From Hydrogenophaga taeniospiralis (GTDB lineage: Bacteria; Pseudomonadota; Gammaproteobacteria; Burkholderiales; Burkholderiaceae_C), in contig NZ_JAHBAG010000001.1 in assembly GCF_020510445.1 (NCBI RefSeq), positions 2,952,501-3,016,500 of the forward strand: a DNA stretch of 64,000 nt, read 5' to 3'. The notes under the pieces were generated by a model. That model worked only from the letters and a program-made list of their open reading frames with translations, made no database searches and was not told where the DNA came from. Within the stretch, counting starts at the first letter, position 1, and every line of letters starts with the position of its first letter. Below are positions 47,260-54,685 of the stretch, one piece after another. Position numbers and translations under genes: made by a program.

Positions 47260-49380
47260 ATGTCCCGACCCGAATCCGATGCACCGCATTCCGAACAACT
47301 GCTGAGCGAAGTGGCGGCCCTGCCGGGCCTGCCGGGCGTCTACCGCTATTTCGATGCGCAGGGCCAGTTGCTCTACGTGGGCAAGGCGCGCAATCTGAAA
47401 AAGCGGGTGGCGAGCTATTTCCAGAAGAACCACGACGGCACGCGCATCGGCCACATGGTGAGCAAGATCGTGCGCATGGAGACCACGGTGGTGCGCTCCG
47501 AGGCCGAGGCGCTGCTGCTGGAAAACAACCTCATCAAGACGCTGGCGCCGAAGTTCAACATCCTGTTTCGCGACGACAAGAGCTACCCCTATCTGAAGAT
47601 CACCGGCACGCGCGAGACCTTCCGCACCGCGGGCCGCCAGCCGCCGCCCTCGCTCGCGTTTCCGCGCATGGCCTATTACCGCGGCGTGGTGGACCGGCGC
47701 CACAGCTACTACGGCCCGTACCCGAGCGCCTGGGCGGTGAAGGAGTCGATCACGCTGCTGCAGAAGGTGTTCCGGCTGCGCACCTGCGAAGACACGGTGT
47801 TCGCCAACCGCACCCGGCCTTGCCTGCTGTACCAGATCAAGCGCTGCAGCGGCCCCTGCGTGGACCTGATCGACAGCGAGGCCTACGCGCGCGACGTGGC
47901 CGATGCCGAGCGCTTCCTGCGCGGCGAAACGCAGGCCGTGCTCGACACGCTGGAGCAGCGCATGATGGCGCACGCCGAGAAGCTCGAATTCGAGCAGGCT
48001 GCCGAACTGCGCAACCAGATCACGGCGCTCTCGCGCGTGTTGCACCAGCAGGCGGTGGACAACGTGTCGGACCAGGACGTGGACGTGCTGGCGGTGAAGG
48101 TGCAGGGCGGTCGCGCCTGCGTGAACCTGGCCATGATCCGCGGAGGGCGCCACCTGGGCGACCGGCCGTACTTTCCCACCCACGTGGAAGACGCCACCGC
48201 CATCGACAGCCTGATGAGCGACGACGAGACCGCCGAGGCGCCGTCCGCCGACCCCGCCGAGCGCGTGGCGATCCAGGTTCTGGAAGCCTTCATCGCCCAG
48301 CACTATCTGGGCGTGGCCATGCCGCACACCCTGGTGACCAGCCACCCCGTGGGCCGGCCGTTGCTGGACGCGCTCACCGAGCAGATCGGCGCCAAGGTCA
48401 ATGCCGTGCACCATCCGCGTGAGCACCGCCGCATCTGGCTGGAGATGGCGCAGAAGAACGCCGATATCGCGCTGGCGCGGCTGTTGGCCGAAGAGGGCTC
48501 GCAACAGGCCCGAACCCGCGCCCTGGCCGATGCGCTGAACCTGCCCGACGACCAGCTCGATGCGCTGCGCATCGAGTGCTTCGACATCTCGCACACCGCG
48601 GGCGAATCGACCCAGGCCTCGTGCGTGGTGTTCGAGGCCCACAAGATGCAGAACAGCCAGTACCGCCGTTACAAGATCGAAGGCATCACGCCCGGCGACG
48701 ACTACGCCGCCATGCGCCAGGTGCTGCTGCGGCGCTACGGCAAGATCGCCGAGGCGCTGCGGGCGGAAGACGCTGCGCCAGCCGCCCCCCAGCCGGCGGC
48801 GGTCGATCCCGCCGCGGCCGACCCGGTCCCGGCCGTTGCCCCAGCGCCTGTGGACGGGGCCACCGCAGCGACCAGTGCGCCGGACGATGTCGCCGCCACC
48901 GAACCCTCGGTCGAGTCCGTCGCCGGCCCGCGCATGCCCGACCTGGTGCTGGTGGATGGCGGCAAGGGTCAGGTGAGCATGGCGCGCGAGGTGTTCCAGC
49001 AGCTCGGCCTGGACCTCTCGCTCATCGTGGGCGTGGAAAAAGGCGAGGGTCGCAAGGTGGGCCTGGAAGAGCTGGTGTTCGCCGACGGCCGGGAAAAGGT
49101 GTACCTGGGCCACGACTCGGCCGCGCTCATGCTCGTGGCCCAGATCCGCGACGAAGCGCACCGCTTCGCCATCACGGGCATGCGCGCCCAGCGCGCCAAG
49201 GTGCGCACCGGTGGCAGCCGGCTCGAAGACATTCCCGGCGTGGGGCCGAAAAAACGGGCCCGTCTGCTGCAGCGTTTTGGTGGCGTGCGCGGCGTGGCCT
49301 CTGCCAGTGTGGACGACCTCTGCACGGTGGAAGGCATTTCCACCGAACTGGCCGATGCCATCTACCGGGCGCTGCATTGA
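47260..49380 (+). CDS. uvrC: Excinuclease ABC subunit C
   Basis: A 706-residue nucleotide-excision-repair endonuclease that makes both incisions. The GIY-YIG domain is at the N-terminus ([20 protein letters not shown]); the UVR motif near residue 240 is [15 protein letters not shown], the RNase-H-like nuclease carries [19 protein letters not shown] and HRFAITGMR, and the HhH tandem is [17 protein letters not shown]. It is about 95 residues longer than E. coli UvrC; much of the difference is an Ala/Pro/Val-rich insert of about 56 residues (48763-48930) just before [13 protein letters not shown] 47260 is preferred; an upstream in-frame start (47230) lacks support. Confidence 0.95.
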   Translation: MSRPESDAPHSEQLLSEVAALPGLPGVYRYFDAQGQLLYVGKARNLKKRVASYFQKNHDGTRIGHMVSKIVRMETTVVRSEAEALLLENNLIKTLAPKFNILFRDDKSYPYLKITGTRETFRTAGRQPPPSLAFPRMAYYRGVVDRRHSYYGPYPSAWAVKESITLLQKVFRLRTCEDTVFANRTRPCLLYQIKRCSGPCVDLIDSEAYARDVADAERFLRGETQAVLDTLEQRMMAHAEKLEFEQAAELRNQITALSRVLHQQAVDNVSDQDVDVLAVKVQGGRACVNLAMIRGGRHLGDRPYFPTHVEDATAIDSLMSDDETAEAPSADPAERVAIQVLEAFIAQHYLGVAMPHTLVTSHPVGRPLLDALTEQIGAKVNAVHHPREHRRIWLEMAQKNADIALARLLAEEGSQQARTRALADALNLPDDQLDALRIECFDISHTAGESTQASCVVFEAHKMQNSQYRRYKIEGITPGDDYAAMRQVLLRRYGKIAEALRAEDAAPAAPQPAAVDPAAADPVPAVAPAPVDGATAATSAPDDVAATEPSVESVAGPRMPDLVLVDGGKGQVSMAREVFQQLGLDLSLIVGVEKGEGRKVGLEELVFADGREKVYLGHDSAALMLVAQIRDEAHRFAITGMRAQRAKVRTGGSRLEDIPGVGPKKRARLLQRFGGVRGVASASVDDLCTVEGISTELADAIYRALH

Positions 49381-49448
49381 ACCGGGTTTCGGAGATGGCC
49401 TGCCAGGCGGCAAAACCCCCGTGACGATTCGCGCAGGTGGCGCTCCGC

Positions 49449-49454
49449 CATAAT
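49449..49454 (+). promoter_or_regulatory. -10-like hexamer 6 nt before pgsA
   Basis: CATAAT, then CGCGGC, then ATG; no ribosome site. Confidence 0.45.
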
Positions 49455-49460
49455 CGCGGC

Positions 49461-50030
49461 ATGTTCTTCAACCTTCCCACCCTGCTGACCTGGGCGCGCA
49501 TCGTCGCCATCCCGCTGATCATTGGGGTGTTCTATCTGGAAGGCATGAACCCGGCACGGCAGAATCTGATCGCCACGGTGATGTTTGTGGTGTTCGCCGC
49601 CACCGACTGGGCCGACGGCTTTCTGGCGCGCAAGCTCAACCAGACCTCGGCCTTCGGCGCTTTCCTGGACCCCGTGGCCGACAAGTTCCTGGTCTGTGCC
49701 AGCCTGCTGGTGCTGGTGCATCTGGAGCGGGCCGACGTGTTCGTGGCGCTCATCATCATCGGCCGCGAAATCGCCATTTCTTCCCTGCGCGAGTGGATGG
49801 CCATCATCGGCGCGACCAAGAGCGTGGCGGTGCACATGATCGGCAAGCTCAAGACCACGGTGCAGATGACGGCGATCCCCTTCCTGCTGTTCAACGGCAA
49901 GCTGTTCGGGGTGATCGACACGCATCTGTGGGGCACCTGGCTGATCTGGATTTCGGCGGTGCTGACCGTCTGGTCCATGGTGTATTACCTGCAAAAAGCC
50001 CTGCCGGAAATCCGCGCCCGTTCGCACTGA
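49461..50030 (+). CDS. pgsA: CDP-diacylglycerol-glycerol-3-phosphate 3-phosphatidyltransferase
   Basis: A 189-residue multispanning enzyme of phosphatidylglycerol synthesis. The CDP-alcohol phosphotransferase motif is DWADGFLARKLNQTSAFG and FLDPVADKF, i.e. D-x2-D-G-x2-A-R-x8-G-x3-D-x3-D, which binds the divalent ions. The start MFFNLPTLLTWARIVAIP is typical of PgsA. uvrC-pgsA order is common in proteobacteria. It ends 23 nt before the DMT permease gene. Confidence 0.95.
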   Translation: MFFNLPTLLTWARIVAIPLIIGVFYLEGMNPARQNLIATVMFVVFAATDWADGFLARKLNQTSAFGAFLDPVADKFLVCASLLVLVHLERADVFVALIIIGREIAISSLREWMAIIGATKSVAVHMIGKLKTTVQMTAIPFLLFNGKLFGVIDTHLWGTWLIWISAVLTVWSMVYYLQKALPEIRARSH

Positions 50031-50053
50031 GCGCGCCCGCGCGCTTCTCCCCC

Positions 50054-50959
50054 ATGACATCTCCCGTGCAAGACAACGCGTGGCTGCGCGCCATGCCCTG
50101 GGTGTTCGTGCTGATCTGGAGCACCGGCTTCATCGTGGCGCGCTACGGCATGCCACACGCGCCGCCCATGAAGTTCCTGGCGGTGCGTTATGCACTCTCC
50201 ATCCTGTGCTTCCTGCCCTGGATCTGGTTCGCCGGGGTCCGGTGGCCGAAGAGCCGCGCCCAGTGGCTGCACCTGTTGGTCACCGGGGTGCTGATGCACG
50301 CGGGCTACCTCGGTGGTGTCTGGGCCGCGGTCAAGGCCGGCATGGGTTCGGGTCTGTCTGCGTTGATCGTCGGCATCCAGCCGGTGCTCACCGCGGTCTG
50401 GCTCAGTTCCATGGGAGGCCCCGGTTCCCACGTGTCGCGCCGCCAGTGGGTCGGTCTGCTGCTGGGCTTTGCCGGCCTGGTGCTGGTGGTCTTGCGCAAG
50501 TTCGGCGCGGGCGGGCCGGGCGACCAGGCCAATTGGCTCAACCTCTGTTTTGCCGTGATGGCGCTGTTCGCCATCACCACCGGCACGCTGTACCAGAAGC
50601 GTTTCGTGCAGCCCTGCGACGTGCGCAGCGCCAACACCGTACAGCTGATCGCGGCGCTGGTGGTGACGCTGCCGCTGGCGTTGCTGGAGACCGAGGCCAT
50701 GCGCTGGAACGCCGAGCTGGCCGGCGCCATGGCCTGGTCGGTGCTGGGGCTCACACTGGGCGGCAGTTCGCTGCTCTACATGCTGATCCAGCGTGGCGCG
50801 GCGGCCTCGGTCACCAGTCTGATGTACCTGGTGCCGCCCTGTACGGCGCTGATCGCCTGGGGCCTGTTCGGTGAGCCGATCACGGTGGTGACCGTGGCGG
50901 GCATCGCGCTCACCGCTTTCGGGGTGAGCCTGGTGGTGCGGCCACCAAAGCCGGCCTGA
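50054..50959 (+). CDS. DMT superfamily (EamA) transporter
   Basis: A 301-residue, ten-helix permease with two EamA halves: it starts WVFVLIWSTGFIVARYGMPH, and the second half contains LTLGGSSLLYMLIQRG and VPPCTALIAWGLFGEPI. It is probably co-transcribed with pgsA. Its last 50 nt overlap the 3' end of the convergent LysR gene, so both proteins' C-termini are encoded by complementary strands of the same DNA. Confidence 0.86.
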   Translation: MTSPVQDNAWLRAMPWVFVLIWSTGFIVARYGMPHAPPMKFLAVRYALSILCFLPWIWFAGVRWPKSRAQWLHLLVTGVLMHAGYLGGVWAAVKAGMGSGLSALIVGIQPVLTAVWLSSMGGPGSHVSRRQWVGLLLGFAGLVLVVLRKFGAGGPGDQANWLNLCFAVMALFAITTGTLYQKRFVQPCDVRSANTVQLIAALVVTLPLALLETEAMRWNAELAGAMAWSVLGLTLGGSSLLYMLIQRGAAASVTSLMYLVPPCTALIAWGLFGEPITVVTVAGIALTAFGVSLVVRPPKPA

Positions 50960-51881
50960 ACCTCCAGGGTTCGTCGGCAAAGCGCTGCGCCAGAAAGTCG
51001 ACCAGCAGCCGGATGCGCCGCGGCACCTGGGGCCGGTAGGGCGCCAGCCAATGAATGTGTGCATCGGGCATGGCGTAGGCTGGCAATACCCGCACCAGTT
51101 CGCCGCTGGCCAGTTGCGGCGCGATGTCCCACAGGCTGCGCAGCATGATGCCGTGCCCCGACAGACACCAGTCGCGCACCATCTCACCCGAGTTGCTGGA
51201 CAACGGTCCACGCACCGGCGTGTGCCGCACCGTCGATTCCCCTTCGCGTTGCAGGCGCCAGTGGTCAAAGCGCTGGCCCGGCCCGCCCCCGTTTTCCCGC
51301 ACCACGAGGCAGGCGTGGTCGGCGAGGTCCTGCAACTGGCGGGGTGTGCCGTGCTGCTGGAGGTAGCGAGGCGCGGCCACCAGCACACGCTGGTTGCCTG
51401 CGAGCCGGCGCGAGACCCATTCGGTGGCCCGCTCGCCGGGCGCGTTCCAGAGCCAGATGGCGCCGTCAAAACCGTCCACCGCCAGATCGGGCAGTTGTTC
51501 GGTGAGCTGCAGCTGGACCTGGGTGCCCGGGTGGCGGGCCTGGAAGTCCGCGAGCGCGGGCCCGACCCAAAGCCGGCCGAAACCGAAGGTGGCCGCCAGG
51601 CGGATGGGGCCGGCCGGCTCGGCCTGACGTTCCCGCAGTTCGGACTCGACCTCGTCAAAGGCCCGCAGCAGGTGGACGGCGCGTTCGCACAGGGTGTCGC
51701 CCTCGGCCGTGGGGCTCACGCGCCGGGTGGTGCGCTGGAACAGGCGCAGGCCCAGGCGGGCCTCCAGCGCGGCCAGGCGTTTGGTGACCGCCGAGGGCGC
51801 CAGCTGCAGCGCCTTGGCCGCCATCACCAGGCTGCCGTGCTGGCGCACGGCGAGCACGAGTTCAAGATCGGAGCGGTCCAA
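50910..51881 (-). CDS. LysR-family transcriptional regulator
   Basis: A 323-residue LysR regulator. The HTH is at the N-terminus: DLELVLAVRQHGSLVMAAKAL and APSAVTKRLAALEARLG. The effector domain begins near residue 90 (GPIRLAATFGFGRLWVGP). The start codon is TTG 51881, supported by AAGGA 6 nt before it. It diverges from the hydrolase-dehydrogenase pair across 65 bp; in E. coli the LysR protein DmlR controls the D-malate dehydrogenase gene dmlA, a relative of the second gene of that pair, so this protein is a likely activator of it. Confidence 0.9.
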   Translation of the reverse strand: MDRSDLELVLAVRQHGSLVMAAKALQLAPSAVTKRLAALEARLGLRLFQRTTRRVSPTAEGDTLCERAVHLLRAFDEVESELRERQAEPAGPIRLAATFGFGRLWVGPALADFQARHPGTQVQLQLTEQLPDLAVDGFDGAIWLWNAPGERATEWVSRRLAGNQRVLVAAPRYLQQHGTPRQLQDLADHACLVVRENGGGPGQRFDHWRLQREGESTVRHTPVRGPLSSNSGEMVRDWCLSGHGIMLRSLWDIAPQLASGELVRVLPAYAMPDAHIHWLAPYRPQVPRRIRLLVDFLAQRFADEPWRFRPALVAAPPGSPRKR

Positions 51882-51906
51882 TTGTTTCCTTAGGAGAATG
51901 AATTGA

Positions 51907-51926
51907 TTGCTAAATTATTGCTGCAA
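51907..51926. promoter_or_regulatory. Candidate LysR-binding site
   Basis: TTGC and GCAA flank 12 nt in the A/T-rich 65-bp gap between the LysR gene and the hydrolase gene. ATTGCT is also directly repeated 11 bp apart (51906 and 51917), one helical turn. Both fit a LysR recognition box, but the match to T-N11-A is not exact. Confidence 0.35.
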
Positions 51927-51946
51927 CGGGGGCTATGCTTGCGCCC

Positions 51947-52843
51947 ATGTTGAACGGTTTTCTGCCCCACACCGTGGAACGCGATGGCGTGCAACTGCAC
52001 ACGCGCGTGGCCGGCGAGGGGCCTCCCCTGTTGTTGTTGCACGGCCATCCGCAGACCATGGTCATGTGGCACCGCGTGGCGCCCGCGCTGGCCGAACGCT
52101 TCACCGTGGTGTTGATGGACCTGCGCGGCTACGGCGATTCCGCCCGCCCCGCGCCCGACGATGCGCACCAGGCCCATAGCAAACGCGAGATGGCGTGCGA
52201 TGCGTTGGCGGTGATGGCGCACCACGGCTTTCAGCGCTTCGATGTGCTGGCGCACGACCGCGGCGCCCGCGTGGCCCACCGGCTCGCGGCCGACCAGCCG
52301 CGGGCGGTGCGCCGGCTGATGCTGCTCGACATCGCGCCCACCTTGGCCATGTACGCGCAGACCTCCGAGGCGTTCGCGCGGGCGTACTGGCACTGGTTCT
52401 TCCTGATCCAGCCGCCACCCCTGCCGGAGGCGCTGATCGCGTCCGACCCCGCGCGTTACGTGCGCAACGTGATGGGCAGCCGGTACGCGGGACTCGCCCC
52501 GTTCGACGCTGCGGCACTGGCCGAGTACGAACGCTGCGCCGCGCTGCCCGGCACGGCAACTTCGATCTGCGAGGACTACCGCGCCAGCGCCAGCATTGAT
52601 CTCGAACACGACCGCGCCGACGTCGCGGCCGGCCATCGGCTCACGCAGCCTCTGCGCGTGTTGTGGGGCGAGCACGGCACGGTGGCGCGCTGTTTCGATG
52701 TGCTGGCGCTGTGGCGCGAGCGCGCCATCGAGGTGTCGGGCCGCAGCCTGCCCTGTGGCCACTACTTGGCGGAAGAGGCCCCAGCGCTTCTGACCGCCGA
52801 AGCCTTTTCATTCTTTTCAGTGGATACCCAGGAGAACCCATGA
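51947..52843 (+). CDS. Alpha/beta hydrolase of the fluoroacetate dehalogenase / epoxide hydrolase type
   Basis: A 298-residue alpha/beta hydrolase. The oxyanion region is LLLLHGHPQTMVMW, the nucleophile is Asp in AHDRGARVAHRLA (not Ser), and the catalytic His is in CGHYLAEEAP. RAYWHWFFLIQPPPLPE resembles the RAYWHW segment of fluoroacetate dehalogenases, whose His/Trp hold the halide. ATG 51947 (MLNGFLPHTVERDG) aligns with that family; ATG 51935 is an alternative. Its stop overlaps the tartrate dehydrogenase start as ATGA, so a hydroxy acid product is plausible. Dehalogenase or epoxide-hydrolase activity is not decided by sequence. Confidence 0.82.
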   Translation: MLNGFLPHTVERDGVQLHTRVAGEGPPLLLLHGHPQTMVMWHRVAPALAERFTVVLMDLRGYGDSARPAPDDAHQAHSKREMACDALAVMAHHGFQRFDVLAHDRGARVAHRLAADQPRAVRRLMLLDIAPTLAMYAQTSEAFARAYWHWFFLIQPPPLPEALIASDPARYVRNVMGSRYAGLAPFDAAALAEYERCAALPGTATSICEDYRASASIDLEHDRADVAAGHRLTQPLRVLWGEHGTVARCFDVLALWRERAIEVSGRSLPCGHYLAEEAPALLTAEAFSFFSVDTQENP

Positions 52844-53931
52844 GCAAACACCGCATCGCGGTCATCGCCGGCGACGGCATCGGCCAGGAAGTCATGCCCG
52901 AAGGCATTCGTGTGCTGGAGGCCGCGGCCTCCAAGTTCAACATCCCGTTGCAGTTCGACCACTTCGACTTTTCGAGCTGCGACTATTTCGAAAAGCACGG
53001 GAAGATGCTGCCCGACGACTGGAAGGAGCAGATTGGCGGCCACGACGCGATCTACTTTGGCGCCGTGGGCTGGCCCGACAGGGTGCCCGATCACGTCTCG
53101 CTCTGGGGCTCGCTGTTGTTGTTTCGCCGCGAGTTCGACCAATACGTCAACGTGCGTCCCGCCCGGCTCATGCCGGGCGTGACCGCGCCGGTGGTGCGCC
53201 GCGATGGCAGCCCGCGCCAGCCGGGCGAGATCGACATGGTGATCGTGCGCGAAAACACCGAAGGCGAGTACTCCAGCATCGGCGGGCGCATGTACGCCGG
53301 CACCGAGCGCGAGATCGTGGTGCAGGAAACGGTGATGTCGCGCATCGGCGTGGACCGCGTGTTGCGCTATGCGTTTGAAGTGGCGCGCTCGCGACCCAAG
53401 AAGCACCTGACCAGCGCCACCAAGTCCAACGGCATCGCGATCACCATGCCCTACTGGGACGAGCGCGTGGCCGAGATGGCCCAACAGTACCCGGACGTGA
53501 AGGTGGACAAGTTCCACATCGACATCCTCACCGCGCACTTCGTGCAGCGCCCCGACTTCTTCGATGTGGTGGTGGGCAGCAACCTGTTTGGCGACATCCT
53601 GTCCGATCTGGGTCCGGCCTGCACCGGCACCATCGGCATCGCGCCCAGCGCCAACCTCAACCCGACGCGCCAGCACCCTTCGCTGTTCGAACCGGTGCAC
53701 GGCTCGGCGCCGGACATCGCGGGCAAAGGGATCGCCAACCCGATCGGCCAGATCTGGTGCGGCGCCATGATGCTCGACCACCTGGGCCATCGCGACGCGC
53801 ACGACGCGGTGATGCGCGCCATCGAGTCGGTGCTGCAGCCGGGCAGTGGTGCGCCGCGCACGCCCGATCTGGGGGGCACGGCGGGCACCGCCGATGTGGG
53901 CCTTGCCATAGCGCAGGCGCTCGGTGCCTGA
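52840..53931 (+). CDS. Tartrate/D-malate dehydrogenase (decarboxylating)
   Basis: A 363-residue member of the beta-decarboxylating dehydrogenase family (isopropylmalate dehydrogenase group). The start HRIAVIAGDGIGQEVMPEG, the segment DHVSLWGSLLLFRREFDQYVNVRP and the NAD/metal site VVVGSNLFGDILSDLG are those of TtuC/DmlA-type enzymes, which oxidise tartrate or D-malate with NAD+ and Mn2+. Family members cannot be told apart by eye. GGAGAACCC precedes the ATG, which overlaps the hydrolase stop; the two are translationally coupled. Confidence 0.9.
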   Translation: MSKHRIAVIAGDGIGQEVMPEGIRVLEAAASKFNIPLQFDHFDFSSCDYFEKHGKMLPDDWKEQIGGHDAIYFGAVGWPDRVPDHVSLWGSLLLFRREFDQYVNVRPARLMPGVTAPVVRRDGSPRQPGEIDMVIVRENTEGEYSSIGGRMYAGTEREIVVQETVMSRIGVDRVLRYAFEVARSRPKKHLTSATKSNGIAITMPYWDERVAEMAQQYPDVKVDKFHIDILTAHFVQRPDFFDVVVGSNLFGDILSDLGPACTGTIGIAPSANLNPTRQHPSLFEPVHGSAPDIAGKGIANPIGQIWCGAMMLDHLGHRDAHDAVMRAIESVLQPGSGAPRTPDLGGTAGTADVGLAIAQALGA

Positions 53932-54053
53932 CGAAGATCATGTGTGCTGCGACCCGGATGTGCCATATTTCACGCCACCGGTTTCGCAGGTGATCAAAGC
54001 GTCTAGAATCTCGCGTTCCGTTCAGGCGGCCCGTGCCGCGGTGCCAGTGCGTA

Positions 54054-54083
54054 TTGACAGCGGGCCAGCCCCGTGGGTCTAAT
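54054..54083 (+). promoter_or_regulatory. Sigma70-type promoter for hupB
   Basis: TTGACA at 54054-54059 and TCTAAT at 54078-54083 with an 18-nt spacer, the best consensus promoter in the window. It implies a leader of about 135 nt. A weaker pair (TTTCGC, TAGAAT at 54004-54009) lies upstream. The rest of the 292-nt spacer from 53932 has no gene. Confidence 0.7.
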
Positions 54084-54223
54084 CACCTGGCATTGCTTCC
54101 GGTCCCGCCGCCTGACAAATACGATCTAGAGCGATCAAGGTTTTTTGCCCGCGGACGCTGCACCGTTTCTGGCAAGCAACTTGTCCATACAGATTCTTCC
54201 AATCACTTCATGAGGGGCTATTT

Positions 54224-54496
54224 GTGAACAAAACAGAACTCGTCGAGCACATTGCAAAGCATGCCGATATTTCCAAGGCGGCCGCAACCCGTGCGCTGGA
54301 CTCCACCATCACCGCGATCCGCACCACGCTGAAAAAGGGTGGCACGGTTTCCTTGGTGGGTTTTGGTTCTTTTGCTGTGACCAAACGTCCCGCCCGCAAG
54401 GGACGCAACCCCCGCACCGGCGCTGAGATTAAAATCAAGGCCGCCAAGGTGCCGAAGTTCCGTCCGGGCAAGGCACTGAAGGATGCGCTGAACTGA
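54224..54496 (+). CDS. hupB: DNA-binding protein HU
   Basis: A 90-residue HU-family protein that bends and compacts DNA. The sequence [20 protein letters not shown] and the arm [20 protein letters not shown] with the conserved Arg-Asn-Pro of the DNA-bending loop are diagnostic. It starts with GTG at 54224 after GAGGGGC. A strong promoter with a long leader precedes it, and tRNA-Val follows 21 nt after the stop, before the next terminator, so the transcript probably carries both. ppiD follows, the same order as hupB-ppiD in E. coli. Confidence 0.96.
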   Translation: MNKTELVEHIAKHADISKAAATRALDSTITAIRTTLKKGGTVSLVGFGSFAVTKRPARKGRNPRTGAEIKIKAAKVPKFRPGKALKDALN

Positions 54497-54517
54497 AGCG
54501 CCTCCGGTTTTCCGGTG

Positions 54518-54593
54518 GGGTGCTTAGCTCAGTCGGTAGAGCGGCGCCCTTACAAGGCGTAGGTCGGCGGTTCGACCCCGTCAGCACCCACCA
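54518..54593 (+). tRNA. tRNA-Val (anticodon UAC)
   Basis: A 76-nt cloverleaf. The acceptor arms GGGTGCT and AGCACCC pair, followed by A and an encoded CCA. The anticodon loop is CTTACAA, anticodon TAC, reading GUA and wobble valine codons. D-arm TTAGCTCAGTCGGTAGAGC and T-arm GGTTCGACC are regular. Confidence 0.95.
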
Positions 54594-54599
54594 CCATCG

Positions 54600-54628
54600 A
54601 AAAGGCGAACCCGGGTTCGCCTTTTTTG
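54600..54628 (+). terminator. Rho-independent terminator after tRNA-Val
   Basis: Perfect hairpin AAAAGGCGAACCC and GGGTTCGCCTTTT followed by more T. It ends the hupB/tRNA-Val transcript before ppiD. Confidence 0.88.
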
Positions 54629-54685
54629 TTGTCGGCTCAGGCACTTGTCCGCCGGAGCCGACTTCCTGTTTCAGGGTTTCAAGGC

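Noticed and set aside
51947..52843. Firm assignment as fluoroacetate dehalogenase
   Set aside because: The Asp nucleophile and RAYWHW support the family, but epoxide hydrolases share the fold and the genetic context points to a dicarboxylate substrate, so the call is left open.
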